DNA from: Rhodopseudomonas faecalis
GTDB taxonomy: Bacteria; Pseudomonadota; Alphaproteobacteria; Rhizobiales; Xanthobacteraceae
Reading direction: 5' to 3'
Length of the DNA stretch: 64,000 nucleotides
Assembly (NCBI RefSeq): GCF_003217325.1
Contig: NZ_QJTI01000017.1
Location: 24,332 to 88,331, forward strand
Shown: piece after piece, positions 8,506 to 16,175 of the stretch
How positions within the stretch are numbered: position 1 is the stretch's first letter
How the letters are laid out: each line of letters begins with the position of its first letter
Position numbers and translations under genes: made by a program
The notes under the pieces: generated by a model
Seen by the model: only the letters and a program-made list of their open reading frames with translations
What the model was told of the DNA's origin: nothing
The model's database searches: none

Positions 8506-8990
8506 TCGCTCGCTCCCGGCGCTTCGCGCTCTTGAAACTCAATTGACCAACGTTCGATGAGGCAGCGCAGCCCTTTAAGAAATGAACTGTTTTCTGCGCA
8601 TTGCTCGCGAAGCCACTCAGAACGTTTCACCAGTTCTCGGTTATAGGTCGTGCGGAGGAGGTCTACGAATGCTGGCGCGTCATCCCCTGCTCGGAAGACT
8701 ATGCCTCGTTCATGATCGGCCACGACCTCAATAAGGCGGATTCTTTGAAGTAACTGGATGCCATCATCTATACGGCGTCGGCGGATATGATATTCGCTGA
8801 AGCTCGATGGACCAGTGGGGTGGATATCGGACGGCCCGCCTGCTTGCGACGTGTGAACGACGAAATAATCCAGCAAGCCCAATTCATCCCTATCCAAATC
8901 GATCGACCGGAATGCATTCAGGATGACGAGCGCGCGCATCCCCGTTTCGAGGACGCCGTTGAACAAATCTGCTTGGGTCGAAGATTTCAT
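8502..8990 (-). CDS. ABC-3C middle component (type 2-like)
   Basis: The 162-residue product begins MKSSTQADLFNGVLETGMRA. The pattern 'LETGMRALVILNAF ... DLDRDELGLLDYFVVHT' and 'SEYHIRRRRIDDGIQLLQRI' matches middle component 2 of ABC-3C systems, a small helical protein thought to bridge ATPase and effector. The ATG at 8990 is chosen over an earlier frame start because it overlaps the stop of the upstream gene (ATGA, 8987-8990). It overlaps the ATPase gene in the same way, so the three genes form one tightly coupled operon. Confidence 0.85.
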   Translation of the reverse strand: MKSSTQADLFNGVLETGMRALVILNAFRSIDLDRDELGLLDYFVVHTSQAGGPSDIHPTGPSSFSEYHIRRRRIDDGIQLLQRIRLIEVVADHERGIVFRAGDDAPAFVDLLRTTYNRELVKRSEWLREQCAENSSFLKGLRCLIERWSIEFQEREAPGASE

Positions 8991-10003
8991 TTTTCCTTCC
9001 ACCAAGGCATTATCCCTTCGTTGGCAAACACGTGACAAGTGCCTTGCCGAACAAGAGTGGTCACTCGCGAGTGCCTATCAAACAGGCCGCCTACGTTTGC
9101 CGCGCCGGCGGCGGTCATGATGGAGCGAACGCGATCGAGACCCGCCTTCGACTTGTAGATATCTGAAACAGTCGCCAACATGTTCTCGCGATAATCGTCC
9201 ACGTTTTTACTGTCGAGTTTCACGCGGAAATGTCGCTCGAATTCGACAGCGTCGAAATATCGTCGCCGATGAAGCTGAAAGTCACCGCCGTGATCGGGGT
9301 GAGACAGCACTGACGTCACGTCCGGATACATCTGACCATCGTGCTCGGAATAAACGTTGCGTAGCTGTTCGCCGTAATGTTCAGACAACGGATCGACAAC
9401 AGAAGGAACGATCCCTCGCGGAGCCTCTCCGGGATCGTCTCCGAAAGTCTTAGCTGCAGCGTACGTTACGTTGGGAAGCGTCAAGATCTTTCCATGCTCC
9501 CATGACTCGACGTTCGAGAAGTCGAATGCATCGATCTTCGATTGAATATCTTGATCAAGCGGAATCGTGACGCCTTTGGCAATCTTCGTTGCGCAGAGAG
9601 AGTCCCACTCATGAACTAAACGTCGCTTTAGTTCACTTTTCCGGTCGAGAAGATCGCGGGCGGGCTGTGCGAAATTGTTCGGCACCACGAACACATATTT
9701 CGATGGTAAGATGAAGTGACCACGCGAGCTGTAGTAGAACAGCTTGCCAAGCTCTTCGAAGATGTATGACGCTCCAAGCGGCCTGCGATATTGCTTGCAT
9801 TGAAAGTTGTGCCAATCCCCCTCGTGGCGGCTCTTTGTCAAGAATCCGACGACGTCCCGACCCATGTCTCCTGAGCCGCCGTACCGGTCATGATCAACGT
9901 ACTTTTCGGTTTCGAGCGAAACCAAATGGTGGATGAAGATTTCAAGATCGTTAGCGGTGGCCGACAGCAGACGGCGGCTGAATTTTTCGTCCTGGGGCAT
10001 GGA
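8987..10003 (-). CDS. ABC-3C effector: Mrr-like nuclease domain + ABC-3C C-terminal domain
   Basis: The product has about 338 residues from the ATG at 10003 (MPQDEKFSRRLL). The N-terminal domain shows 'GDMGRDVVGFL' followed by 'NFQCKQYRRPL', the D...QxK arrangement of Mrr-type PD-(D/E)XK restriction nucleases. The C-terminal half ('DPLSEHYGEQLRNVY' to 'FANEGIMPWW') has the features of the ABC-3C C-terminal domain that marks the third component. The likely role is DNA cleavage triggered by the ATPase. An upstream in-frame start exists at 10162, but residues before 'MPQDEKF' show no conservation I recognise. It is the first gene of the three-gene operon. Confidence 0.8.
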   Translation of the reverse strand, partial: SMPQDEKFSRRLLSATANDLEIFIHHLVSLETEKYVDHDRYGGSGDMGRDVVGFLTKSRHEGDWHNFQCKQYRRPLGASYIFEELGKLFYYSSRGHFILPSKYVFVVPNNFAQPARDLLDRKSELKRRLVHEWDSLCATKIAKGVTIPLDQDIQSKIDAFDFSNVESWEHGKILTLPNVTYAAAKTFGDDPGEAPRGIVPSVVDPLSEHYGEQLRNVYSEHDGQMYPDVTSVLSHPDHGGDFQLHRRRYFDAVEFERHFRVKLDSKNVDDYRENMLATVSDIYKSKAGLDRVRSIMTAAGAANVGGLFDRHSRVTTLVRQGTCHVFANEGIMPWWKEK

Positions 10004-10162
10004 AGGATTGAGGCTTCCTTTAAGGATATGCCGAGCATCGAAAGGCGATTTGTCACAAAGGTGTTCTCTAAAACATAATATCGGAGCGTTAAAGAGGATG
10101 CCGCCTCGCGAACGGATGACAGTCAACGGTCCGCATCGCGAGATTTGCGTCAATCTCGTCAT

Positions 10163-10429
10163 TGAGAAGAAGACAATTACGTAAGAGCTGCCCGTGGGTC
10201 AGGCAGTGGCTGTACGTTGGCAGTCGCCGAGCAAGGAATGCTCCGACTTCTGTGATCGTTGTCCGGAATTGCCGCGATGGACTGGCATCTGAAATGCCCG
10301 CCTTCCGTTCGTTTTCAATGCTACGACATCAGTCTTGCGCACCCCATAAGACTGCACTTCATCCCAAATGAACGTCACGGCGCCCCATAAGACCGTCGTG
10401 CTCTCTGCCACGCACAGAACCCCGGAACG
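10163..10429. other. Junction DNA between ABC-3C operon and IS3 remnant
   Basis: No gene recognised. It contains two direct copies of CCCCATAAGAC (10342-10352 and 10383-10393), 41 bases apart, which look like debris of another insertion sequence. This stretch also serves as the upstream region of the ABC-3C operon. Confidence 0.35.
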
Positions 10430-11133
10430 GTACCGTAGGGTGCAGTCGTAGACCACAGTCAGAGTGCGGAAGCGTCGACCATCGGTCATCTGATCCGACA
10501 CGAAGTCGAGCGACCAGCGATCATTCGGGAGCACCGGCACAGTCATAGGTGCTCGTGTGCCGAGGGCCCGTTTGCGGCCACCCCTGCGACGCACTGTGAG
10601 CTTCTCCTCACGGTACAGCCGGAACAGCTTCTTGTGATTGACGTGGTAGCCCTCACGCTTGAGCATGACGTGGAGGCGCCGATAGCCAAAGCGCCGGCGC
10701 TCATGGGCGATCGCCCTCATACGTTGGCGCAGCCCGGCATCATCGCTCCGGCTCGTCTGATATCTGACTGTCATGCGGCAGCAGCCGATGGCTTTACACG
10801 CCCGCCGTTCGCTCATCCCGTGAATGCCAACGAGATGCGCGACAGCTTTCCGCTTGGCCGCGGGCGTCACCAGTTCTTTCCCAGAAGATCCTTCAGGGCT
10901 GCATTGTCCAGCATGGCGTCCGCCAGCAGCCGCTTGAGCCGCGTGTTCTCGTCCTCCAGCGCCTTCAGCCGCTTGGCCTCCGACACGTCCATTCCACCGA
11001 ATTTGGCCTTCCACTTGTAAATGCTGGCGTCGCTGACGCCGCGCTTGCGGCACAGATCGGCGACCGGAACGCCAGCCTCGTGCTCCTTCAGAATCCCGAT
11101 GATCTACTCTTCCGAAAAGCGACTGCGCTTCAT
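10430..11133 (-). pseudogene. IS3-family (IS407-type) transposase, truncated copy 2
   Basis: The minus-strand start at 11133 gives 'MKRSRFSEE' followed by an in-frame TAG (11104-11106) where the copy at 5.8 kb has Gln. The rest of orfA continues in the 'AEGAGG...' frame shift region, and orfB begins 'KELVTPAAKRKAVAHLVGIH' and runs to 'RWSLDFVSDQMTDGRRFRTL', including the first catalytic Asp. It then diverges at about 10450, so the C-terminal part with the last catalytic residue is missing. The element is not functional. Confidence 0.8.
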
Positions 11134-11250
11134 GCTCTGATCCTCGTTAGGGCCAGAACGAACTTCAAACTGGATTAAGCACGAGGGACAAGGTCAGGAG
11201 GCATGAGATGCGGAGAATCTGCCCTGCCAGCGAGGACAGACACTGCCGGA

Positions 11251-11436
11251 TTAAACGGCTCTCGGGGCGCGGTTGTGCTTGAGGTCGGCAATGACCGCTC
11301 GCCAGTCCGCCGCGGGCATCTCGTGCCCTGTATGGCTCTCCGGAACTCCTTTCCGACGTGCTTCGGCGGCCAGCCTCTCCATTTGCTTTGGTGTGGGCAT
11401 ACGCCAGCTTGCAGGTCGATCAGACATGGCGCACAA
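11251..11436 (-). CDS. Small hypothetical protein (61 aa)
   Basis: The frame encodes 'PTPKQMERLAAEARRKGVPE ... ADWRAVIADLKHNRAPRAV', with a composition and amphipathic helices that look like real protein, unlike the overlapping frames. I recognise no family. It lies between the IS3 remnant and the split phosphatase gene and may itself be a fragment of a larger gene cut by the IS3 element. Confidence 0.35.
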   Translation of the reverse strand: MCAMSDRPASWRMPTPKQMERLAAEARRKGVPESHTGHEMPAADWRAVIADLKHNRAPRAV

Positions 11437-11588
11437 GAACGTACCATGAACATGGAGTCTAACCTGAAGAGGTGGCGAAGCTGGTGGGAGCCAGGCTCCG
11501 CGGCCACCGCTTTCTCAATGCAAAGCTTTCCGCAGCAATTGCTGCGCAAGGTTTTCCCCAAGACCTCCCATCTGCTCCGGATCGAACA

Positions 11589-12038
11589 ATGAATCTGCTG
11601 AATCTACCATCGACGGTATGCGCGATAGGCGACGTACACGGGCGCGCTGACCTGCTTAGGCTCCTGATCGACTTTCTCGATGACCAGTCAGCCCGAGCCC
11701 CGCAGCCCCCTCGCGTCTACTTCTTAGGAGACATCGTTGATCGTGGGCCTGACAGTCGCCAAGCAATGGAAATCGTTTGCGAGACGCTCCGACGCTGGCC
11801 CGAAAGTCGCTTCGTCATGGGCAACCACGACTGGCTATTTCGAGACGGTTTGACGTCGCAATTGCTGGTTCACGATTGGCTTGAACGCGGGGCGATCAAC
11901 ACCCTCGCCTCATACCTAGGTGACTCGGATTCATACACCTTCGACGATCTCTGGCTCATCAAAGATCGATATCCCGAACATCTCCGTATTCTTCAGTCCG
12001 CATCCCTAATCGAACGCATTGGCAAATATGCATTCATT
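11589..12038 (+). pseudogene. PPP-type metallophosphatase, 5' part (split by transposon)
   Basis: The start MNLLNLPSTVCAIGDVHGRA carries the calcineurin-like (PPP) metal-binding motifs GDVHG, then 'GDIVDRGPDS' and 'GNHDW'. The frame runs through 'KYAFI' and then straight into the left inverted repeat of the IS1595-family transposon, where it stops at 12047. The missing half lies at 19813-20166. Joining the two sides through the 8-bp duplication restores 'KYAFIHAGIDP', the expected family sequence, which proves the insertion event. The ATG at 11589 is chosen because the PPP domain starts right after it. Confidence 0.9.
12031..12038. repeat. 8-bp target-site duplication, left copy (CATTCATT)
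   Basis: CATTCATT immediately precedes the left inverted repeat and is repeated at 19813-19820 right after the right one. Eight bases is the duplication length expected for the IS1595 family. Confidence 0.9.
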
Positions 12039-12063
12039 CGGCATTAGGTAGCAAACGCCACCA
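12039..12063 (+). repeat. Left terminal inverted repeat of the IS1595-family transposon
   Basis: 25 bases starting CGGCATTAGGTAGCAAACGC. It matches the reverse complement of 19788-19812 at 24 of 25 positions. A decayed relative lies at 5686. Confidence 0.92.
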
Positions 12064-12116
12064 GACCAACATCCCGTCCGACTTCATAATAGCCCCATCT
12101 ATAATTGGGGTTTTCG

Positions 12117-12554
12117 ATGGACGTTGTTCGCGAACTGCGCCGCAAGCAGGATGATTTGAAGGCTGATCGAAAGGCGCTTGTCGAGCAGATCGCGGAGATC
12201 GACAGGAAGATTGCCGCCGTCGATGCAGTTATTCAGATTTACGAGCCTGGACATTCGCCTCGGAAGGCTGCCGCTCAACGTGGCAGGAAGGGCGGGCAGT
12301 TCCTCGGGGGATTGTTCGCCGAGGACAATTTCTCCGCCCGAATCCTCAACACGCTCCGTTTGGCGCAAACGCCGATTTCAACGCACGAATGCGCCATTCG
12401 CGTTGCTCAGCAAAAGGACATCGCTGAGGACGATCCTCGCATGTCCGAGATCGCTGGTCGGGTGTCGATCCAATTGTCCGGCCTCGCGAAGCGAAATCGT
12501 GTCGAGCAGATTAAGGGAGATGGACGGGCCTATCTATGGCGGGTTGCTGCCTAG
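12117..12554 (+). CDS. Coiled-coil / winged-helix-like protein beside the transposase
   Basis: The 145-residue product begins MDVVRELRRKQDDLKADRKA. It has an N-terminal coiled coil (about 1-45), a basic linker, and a C-terminal part ('TLRLAQTPISTHECAIRVAQ ... GLAKRNRVEQIKGDGRAYLW') whose pattern of helices ending in a beta-wing resembles a winged helix. It lies 50 bases inside the left inverted repeat, and its stop overlaps the transposase stop by 4 bases (tail-to-tail), which suggests a stable association with this element, for example as a DNA-binding regulator or transposition helper. No named family recognised. Confidence 0.7.
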   Translation: MDVVRELRRKQDDLKADRKALVEQIAEIDRKIAAVDAVIQIYEPGHSPRKAAAQRGRKGGQFLGGLFAEDNFSARILNTLRLAQTPISTHECAIRVAQQKDIAEDDPRMSEIAGRVSIQLSGLAKRNRVEQIKGDGRAYLWRVAA

Positions 12555-13549
12555 CCCGTCCACACAAGATCGTCCGGCTTGTTTCCTTGCCAGTATCCGC
12601 AGAGATTACGAGACGTTGGATGCGCCAAGGCCCGCTTCAGCATCTCGAGAACGTGCCCTCCATTGCCGACACGCCGGCGATCTTCACGCCAGGCCAGTTC
12701 GGCTGCGTACCAGTCGAGGTACTTCATCGAGAACCGGTGATGAATCCCGCGATACGAGCGCCGGACACGAGAGAAGAACGACTCGATGATGTTGGTCGAG
12801 ACGCCGAAGCCGTGCTGGTAGGCCTCCGAATGGTTCACCCGGGTGAGCGGGTTAAGGCCGCAGAGTTCGTCATACGCTAGATGTTCGTCGGCATAGACGT
12901 GAGCCTTGCGGCTGACGTGCGCCCGGACCATGTCCCAGGCGCAATCAGAGTTCTCGGACGGGGTGACGCGGGTGAGCGTCTGCCCAGTCAGGCGACGTTC
13001 TCGGACAGCCATGACGACAAGGCGCTTCGGCGACTGAATCTTGCGTCGGTCCTCCCGATCCTCCTTACGATTCTCGGGTCTGATGTGACCGGCCAGGTAC
13101 ATGCCGTCGATCTCGACTTGACCATCGAGCTGCATCTGCTCACGTCGAGCTGCCAACGCCTCTCTCAGCTTCATCAGGTTGTGCCATGCGGTCTTCGTCT
13201 GGACTCCAAGCTCTCGGGCGACCTGCAGCGCAGCCTTGCCTTTTGCGGCATTGGCCGACATGGCGATGACCGCCAGAATCTGCCGAAACTTCAGCTTCCG
13301 GCTGGCGAAGATGGTGCCGCTGGTGACCGTGAATTCTTTACGACATTCCGCGAACGAGCACTTGAAGCGGCCACCACGCTTCAACGTGTAACACCGCACG
13401 TTGCCACACTCGGGACAGGTCGGTTCGCCATTGGTCAGAGGCCAGCGGGCTCGCTTGAACCAACGGTACGCCCCAGGTTCGGTCATTCGCATGACCTTTT
13501 GGAGCGGCAGATCGCGAGCTTCTTTCGAGAGGAGGAAATGCTGTCCCAT
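12551..13549 (-). CDS. IS1595-family transposase (ISXO2-like DDE)
   Basis: The 332-residue enzyme mobilises the surrounding element. It has an N-terminal zinc ribbon ('CPECGNVRCY' and 'CSFAECRKEF'), a helix-turn-helix region ('ALQVARELGVQTKTAWHNL') and the ISXO2-like catalytic core with 'VEIDGMYLAG' (first Asp), 'VYADEHLAY' (second) and 'STNIIESFFSRVRR' (Glu). The frame is intact. The ATG at 13549 is preferred because GGGAGG lies just upstream; a GTG two codons earlier is possible. Confidence 0.95.
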   Translation of the reverse strand: MGQHFLLSKEARDLPLQKVMRMTEPGAYRWFKRARWPLTNGEPTCPECGNVRCYTLKRGGRFKCSFAECRKEFTVTSGTIFASRKLKFRQILAVIAMSANAAKGKAALQVARELGVQTKTAWHNLMKLREALAARREQMQLDGQVEIDGMYLAGHIRPENRKEDREDRRKIQSPKRLVVMAVRERRLTGQTLTRVTPSENSDCAWDMVRAHVSRKAHVYADEHLAYDELCGLNPLTRVNHSEAYQHGFGVSTNIIESFFSRVRRSYRGIHHRFSMKYLDWYAAELAWREDRRRVGNGGHVLEMLKRALAHPTSRNLCGYWQGNKPDDLVWTG

Positions 13550-13866
13550 CAGCACCTCCCCCGAGAGGAAACGAGATGGTCACCGTATGGACCAGCCCCC
13601 GACCATGGTCGTCAGAGCCGCACCGATAAAATGGAGATTGGAAAACATGGGATACCTCGTTCTGGATGCACATCGCAGTGATCTGCGTGGCGAACGACGG
13701 TGTCCGATCAGACGATCCCGAACATAGCCGGGAGACGTGCAATGCGGATTGTCCGCTCGCCACGCAGGGCTATGTGAGAACGATAGGTCATGGCGGCCTC
13801 TTAGCCGGGACACCTGATCAGATCCAGGCCGAACGGCAGTCAACGTGAGCGAGATGCTCACGTGGC
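13550..13866. other. Spacer between transposase and FtsH-like gene
   Basis: 317 bases without a supported gene. It holds an inverted repeat CGTGAGC-gagat-GCTCACG (13844-13862) just past the end of the FtsH-like gene, without a T tract. The transposase promoter should lie in the left part. Confidence 0.4.
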
Positions 13867-15810
13867 TTAATCAATTTTAGCCTTAGTTTCGATAACCAGC
13901 TTGAATCGAGGTTGACGCAAGAGGATTTCCCGGACCTCATCTCCGGAAAGCGGTCGCTCCATCAAGCATTCTGCAAGTCGTTCAACTGCCTCAAGCTGAG
14001 ATCCAATAATGCGCCGCGCGACATCGAGCTGTTTGGCGAGAATAGCTTCGACGCGCATCCGTAACTCGCGATTGGATTGAAGGCTGGCCAGCAGGTCAGC
14101 CTCTTCTCGAGACGAAAGATAGGTCAGGTGTTCTCCCAGACCCACGCTTGCTTCCATCAAGGTCGCTTTGACTGTGGCGAGATGGAGATCGGTGCCAGGA
14201 CTGCCTCCGGCTCCATCCGAGCGACATCCGAAGAAGAGATCTTCGGCGGCAATGCCTGCCAGCAAGACGGCGATGTCTGCAAGATACGTATCATGCGTGC
14301 AATCATAGGAAGTGATCGGTCGCGCTCGTACGCCGCCGGCAATGCCGGACTTGCCGACTTCAACATGCGCAGCGATAGCGGCCACCAGGACCATATCGAA
14401 GCCAAATTCGGTGATGACCGCGGCATGTCCAGCTTCGTGGATGGCCGCTCGCCAACGGGAGTTATCTGGAATCTCGATCAGCTCAGGAAGCGACGCCAAG
14501 ACGTCGTCGACAACCATCTGGCGTCGCTCTCGTCTGGCCCGTCGGCGGGCCTCGCGAACGAAGCGCTCAAGGTCGGCGCTGCTGGCACCACTGGTTCTCC
14601 CAACGATCGAGGATAAAGCGACATCGGCGAGCGCGCCTCTCAGATGCCATCTCAGGATGCCGTCACGGCTGGATTCGTCGGGCAACGGAATCTCGATGGT
14701 TCGATCAAGACGACCTGAACGGATCAATGCCTTGTCGATGCGGGACGGGTGGTTGCAGGCGCCGATTACGACTACACCTTCACGAGAATCAGCTCCATCG
14801 ATGCATTCCAATAGTGCGTTGACGACTTCTGTGGAGTATTGGGCATTGTGGTCCCCAAATCGCTCTCGATCACCGACTGCATCAATCTCGTCCAGAAACA
14901 GAATACTCGGCGCTTTGTTTTTGGCTTCATCAAATGCTGCACGCATGGCCTTCAGGAGGTCGCCGAGATGCCCTTTGGCCTGCCACCTCGCAATACTGCC
15001 CATGATCAGCGGAACGCCGCAGGTCTTTGCCAAAGCCTTGGCATAGGTCGTCTTGCCCGTACCCGGGACGCCATGCAGCAGAACGCCACGATCGACATCG
15101 CTCCAAGGTAACATCCCATCTGCCCACGCTTTCAAGTCGACAGCCAGTTCATGGCCCCAACTGCCTGCCTCGCCGAGGCCATGCATCTCGCTGAGGGATG
15201 GCACCGTGGACTTATCGGCCCCCGTGTTTAATTTCAGTTGCGCCGTTTTCAGCCTCTGCAAGCGCTCCAGCGTTTGCCGAACGGATCGGCCCCGGCGAAT
15301 GGCCTGACCGATCATGGAGGCCGGAGCCTGCATCATCAGATCGAGTGCCGAGGGCTCAGGCACCTGCCCCAGCGTGAGCCGACAAGACGCCTCCAAATGA
15401 CTTCGTGTTGGCCTTTCCATGACGACGACTGTGTCGGCTGCGGCAATGATCGGCTCCGGAGTGAACTGGACGCTTTCTGCAATCACCAGAAGGCGAGATC
15501 TTCGTAGGGCCGAATTCAATTCCGATTCACCGAGGATCGGTCGTGATCCGGTCCTGCGCATTTTGGTGAGGTTCAAAACCTCGTAGCTACTTTCTCGAAC
15601 AAATAGGTCTGCGGCGTCGCTGACGTCGGCCGACGTCAATCCCTCCGCGATCATGACCACGACAATCGACGGTAATCCCCGACGAACGTGATATTCGTTT
15701 CGAAGTGCGCGAGCGAGACAACAATACGCAAGGAACAGGGCCGCGTTGGCTTTGAAGGTCTTCAGAAGGCTGGATTGATGGCGTGAAAGGCTAGCAGATG
15801 GCTTGGGCAT
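13867..15810 (-). CDS. Soluble FtsH-like AAA+ M41 metalloprotease, copy 1
   Basis: The 647-residue protein has an unrecognised N-terminal domain (about 1-210), an AAA+ ATPase (about 215-415) and an FtsH-type M41 peptidase (about 440-620). Walker A is 'GVPGTGKT' (about 250), Walker B 'ILFLDEID', and the second region of homology has 'LIRSGRLDR'. The pore loop reads 'ARWQAKG', with Trp where FtsH has Phe. The zinc site 'HEAGH' (about 457) and the later 'GTDLHLATVKAT' are intact, so proteolysis is plausible. Unlike FtsH (a membrane protein of about 640 residues), no transmembrane segments are visible. It is a cargo gene of the IS1595 transposon and a clear paralogue of the gene at 25066. Start chosen at MPKPSASL; an earlier start at 15843 is possible. 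Confidence 0.88.
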   Translation of the reverse strand: MPKPSASLSRHQSSLLKTFKANAALFLAYCCLARALRNEYHVRRGLPSIVVVMIAEGLTSADVSDAADLFVRESSYEVLNLTKMRRTGSRPILGESELNSALRRSRLLVIAESVQFTPEPIIAAADTVVVMERPTRSHLEASCRLTLGQVPEPSALDLMMQAPASMIGQAIRRGRSVRQTLERLQRLKTAQLKLNTGADKSTVPSLSEMHGLGEAGSWGHELAVDLKAWADGMLPWSDVDRGVLLHGVPGTGKTTYAKALAKTCGVPLIMGSIARWQAKGHLGDLLKAMRAAFDEAKNKAPSILFLDEIDAVGDRERFGDHNAQYSTEVVNALLECIDGADSREGVVVIGACNHPSRIDKALIRSGRLDRTIEIPLPDESSRDGILRWHLRGALADVALSSIVGRTSGASSADLERFVREARRRARRERRQMVVDDVLASLPELIEIPDNSRWRAAIHEAGHAAVITEFGFDMVLVAAIAAHVEVGKSGIAGGVRARPITSYDCTHDTYLADIAVLLAGIAAEDLFFGCRSDGAGGSPGTDLHLATVKATLMEASVGLGEHLTYLSSREEADLLASLQSNRELRMRVEAILAKQLDVARRIIGSQLEAVERLAECLMERPLSGDEVREILLRQPRFKLVIETKAKID

Positions 15811-16175
15811 AGCGAAAACCGATGCGTTGGAAGCACACCGCACGGCGGTGCAGGCATCGGATGGAACGGCTGATTGCGGGGTGCACGACTATGAGGACGC
15901 CGCAGCGTCTAAGATCAACTCGAATTCGAATTATCAGTCGCTAAAGGGGCTTTCACCGCCCGCTGAATCGTCATCGTCCCACCCGCGTTCGGGCGATTCG
16001 TGAGCGATCAGCGTATGAAGCGGTGGAATTTCATGACGAGAACGTATAGAGAACATCTGCGCTCCCGTCAACCGTTTTCGAACTCGAATGTCCTGAACCG
16101 CTTGCCAGAGCCGTTGACCCTAAGCGGGATCTTTCGACATCGCCGAATCCGATTTTCTAGTCGACCCGCATTACG
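15811..16175. other. Spacer between GHKL protein and FtsH-like genes
   Basis: 365 bases. No gene with support. It contains an AT-richer part (15905-15945) that could promote the FtsH-like gene. Confidence 0.35.

Noticed and set aside
10342..10393. CCCCATAAGAC direct repeats as a CRISPR-like or phage array
   Set aside because: Only two copies, in a stretch of insertion-sequence debris; no further units.
13844..13862. CGTGAGC/GCTCACG hairpin as terminator of the FtsH-like gene
   Set aside because: No T tract follows on the minus strand, and the stem is only 7 bp. Left as an inverted repeat of unknown meaning.
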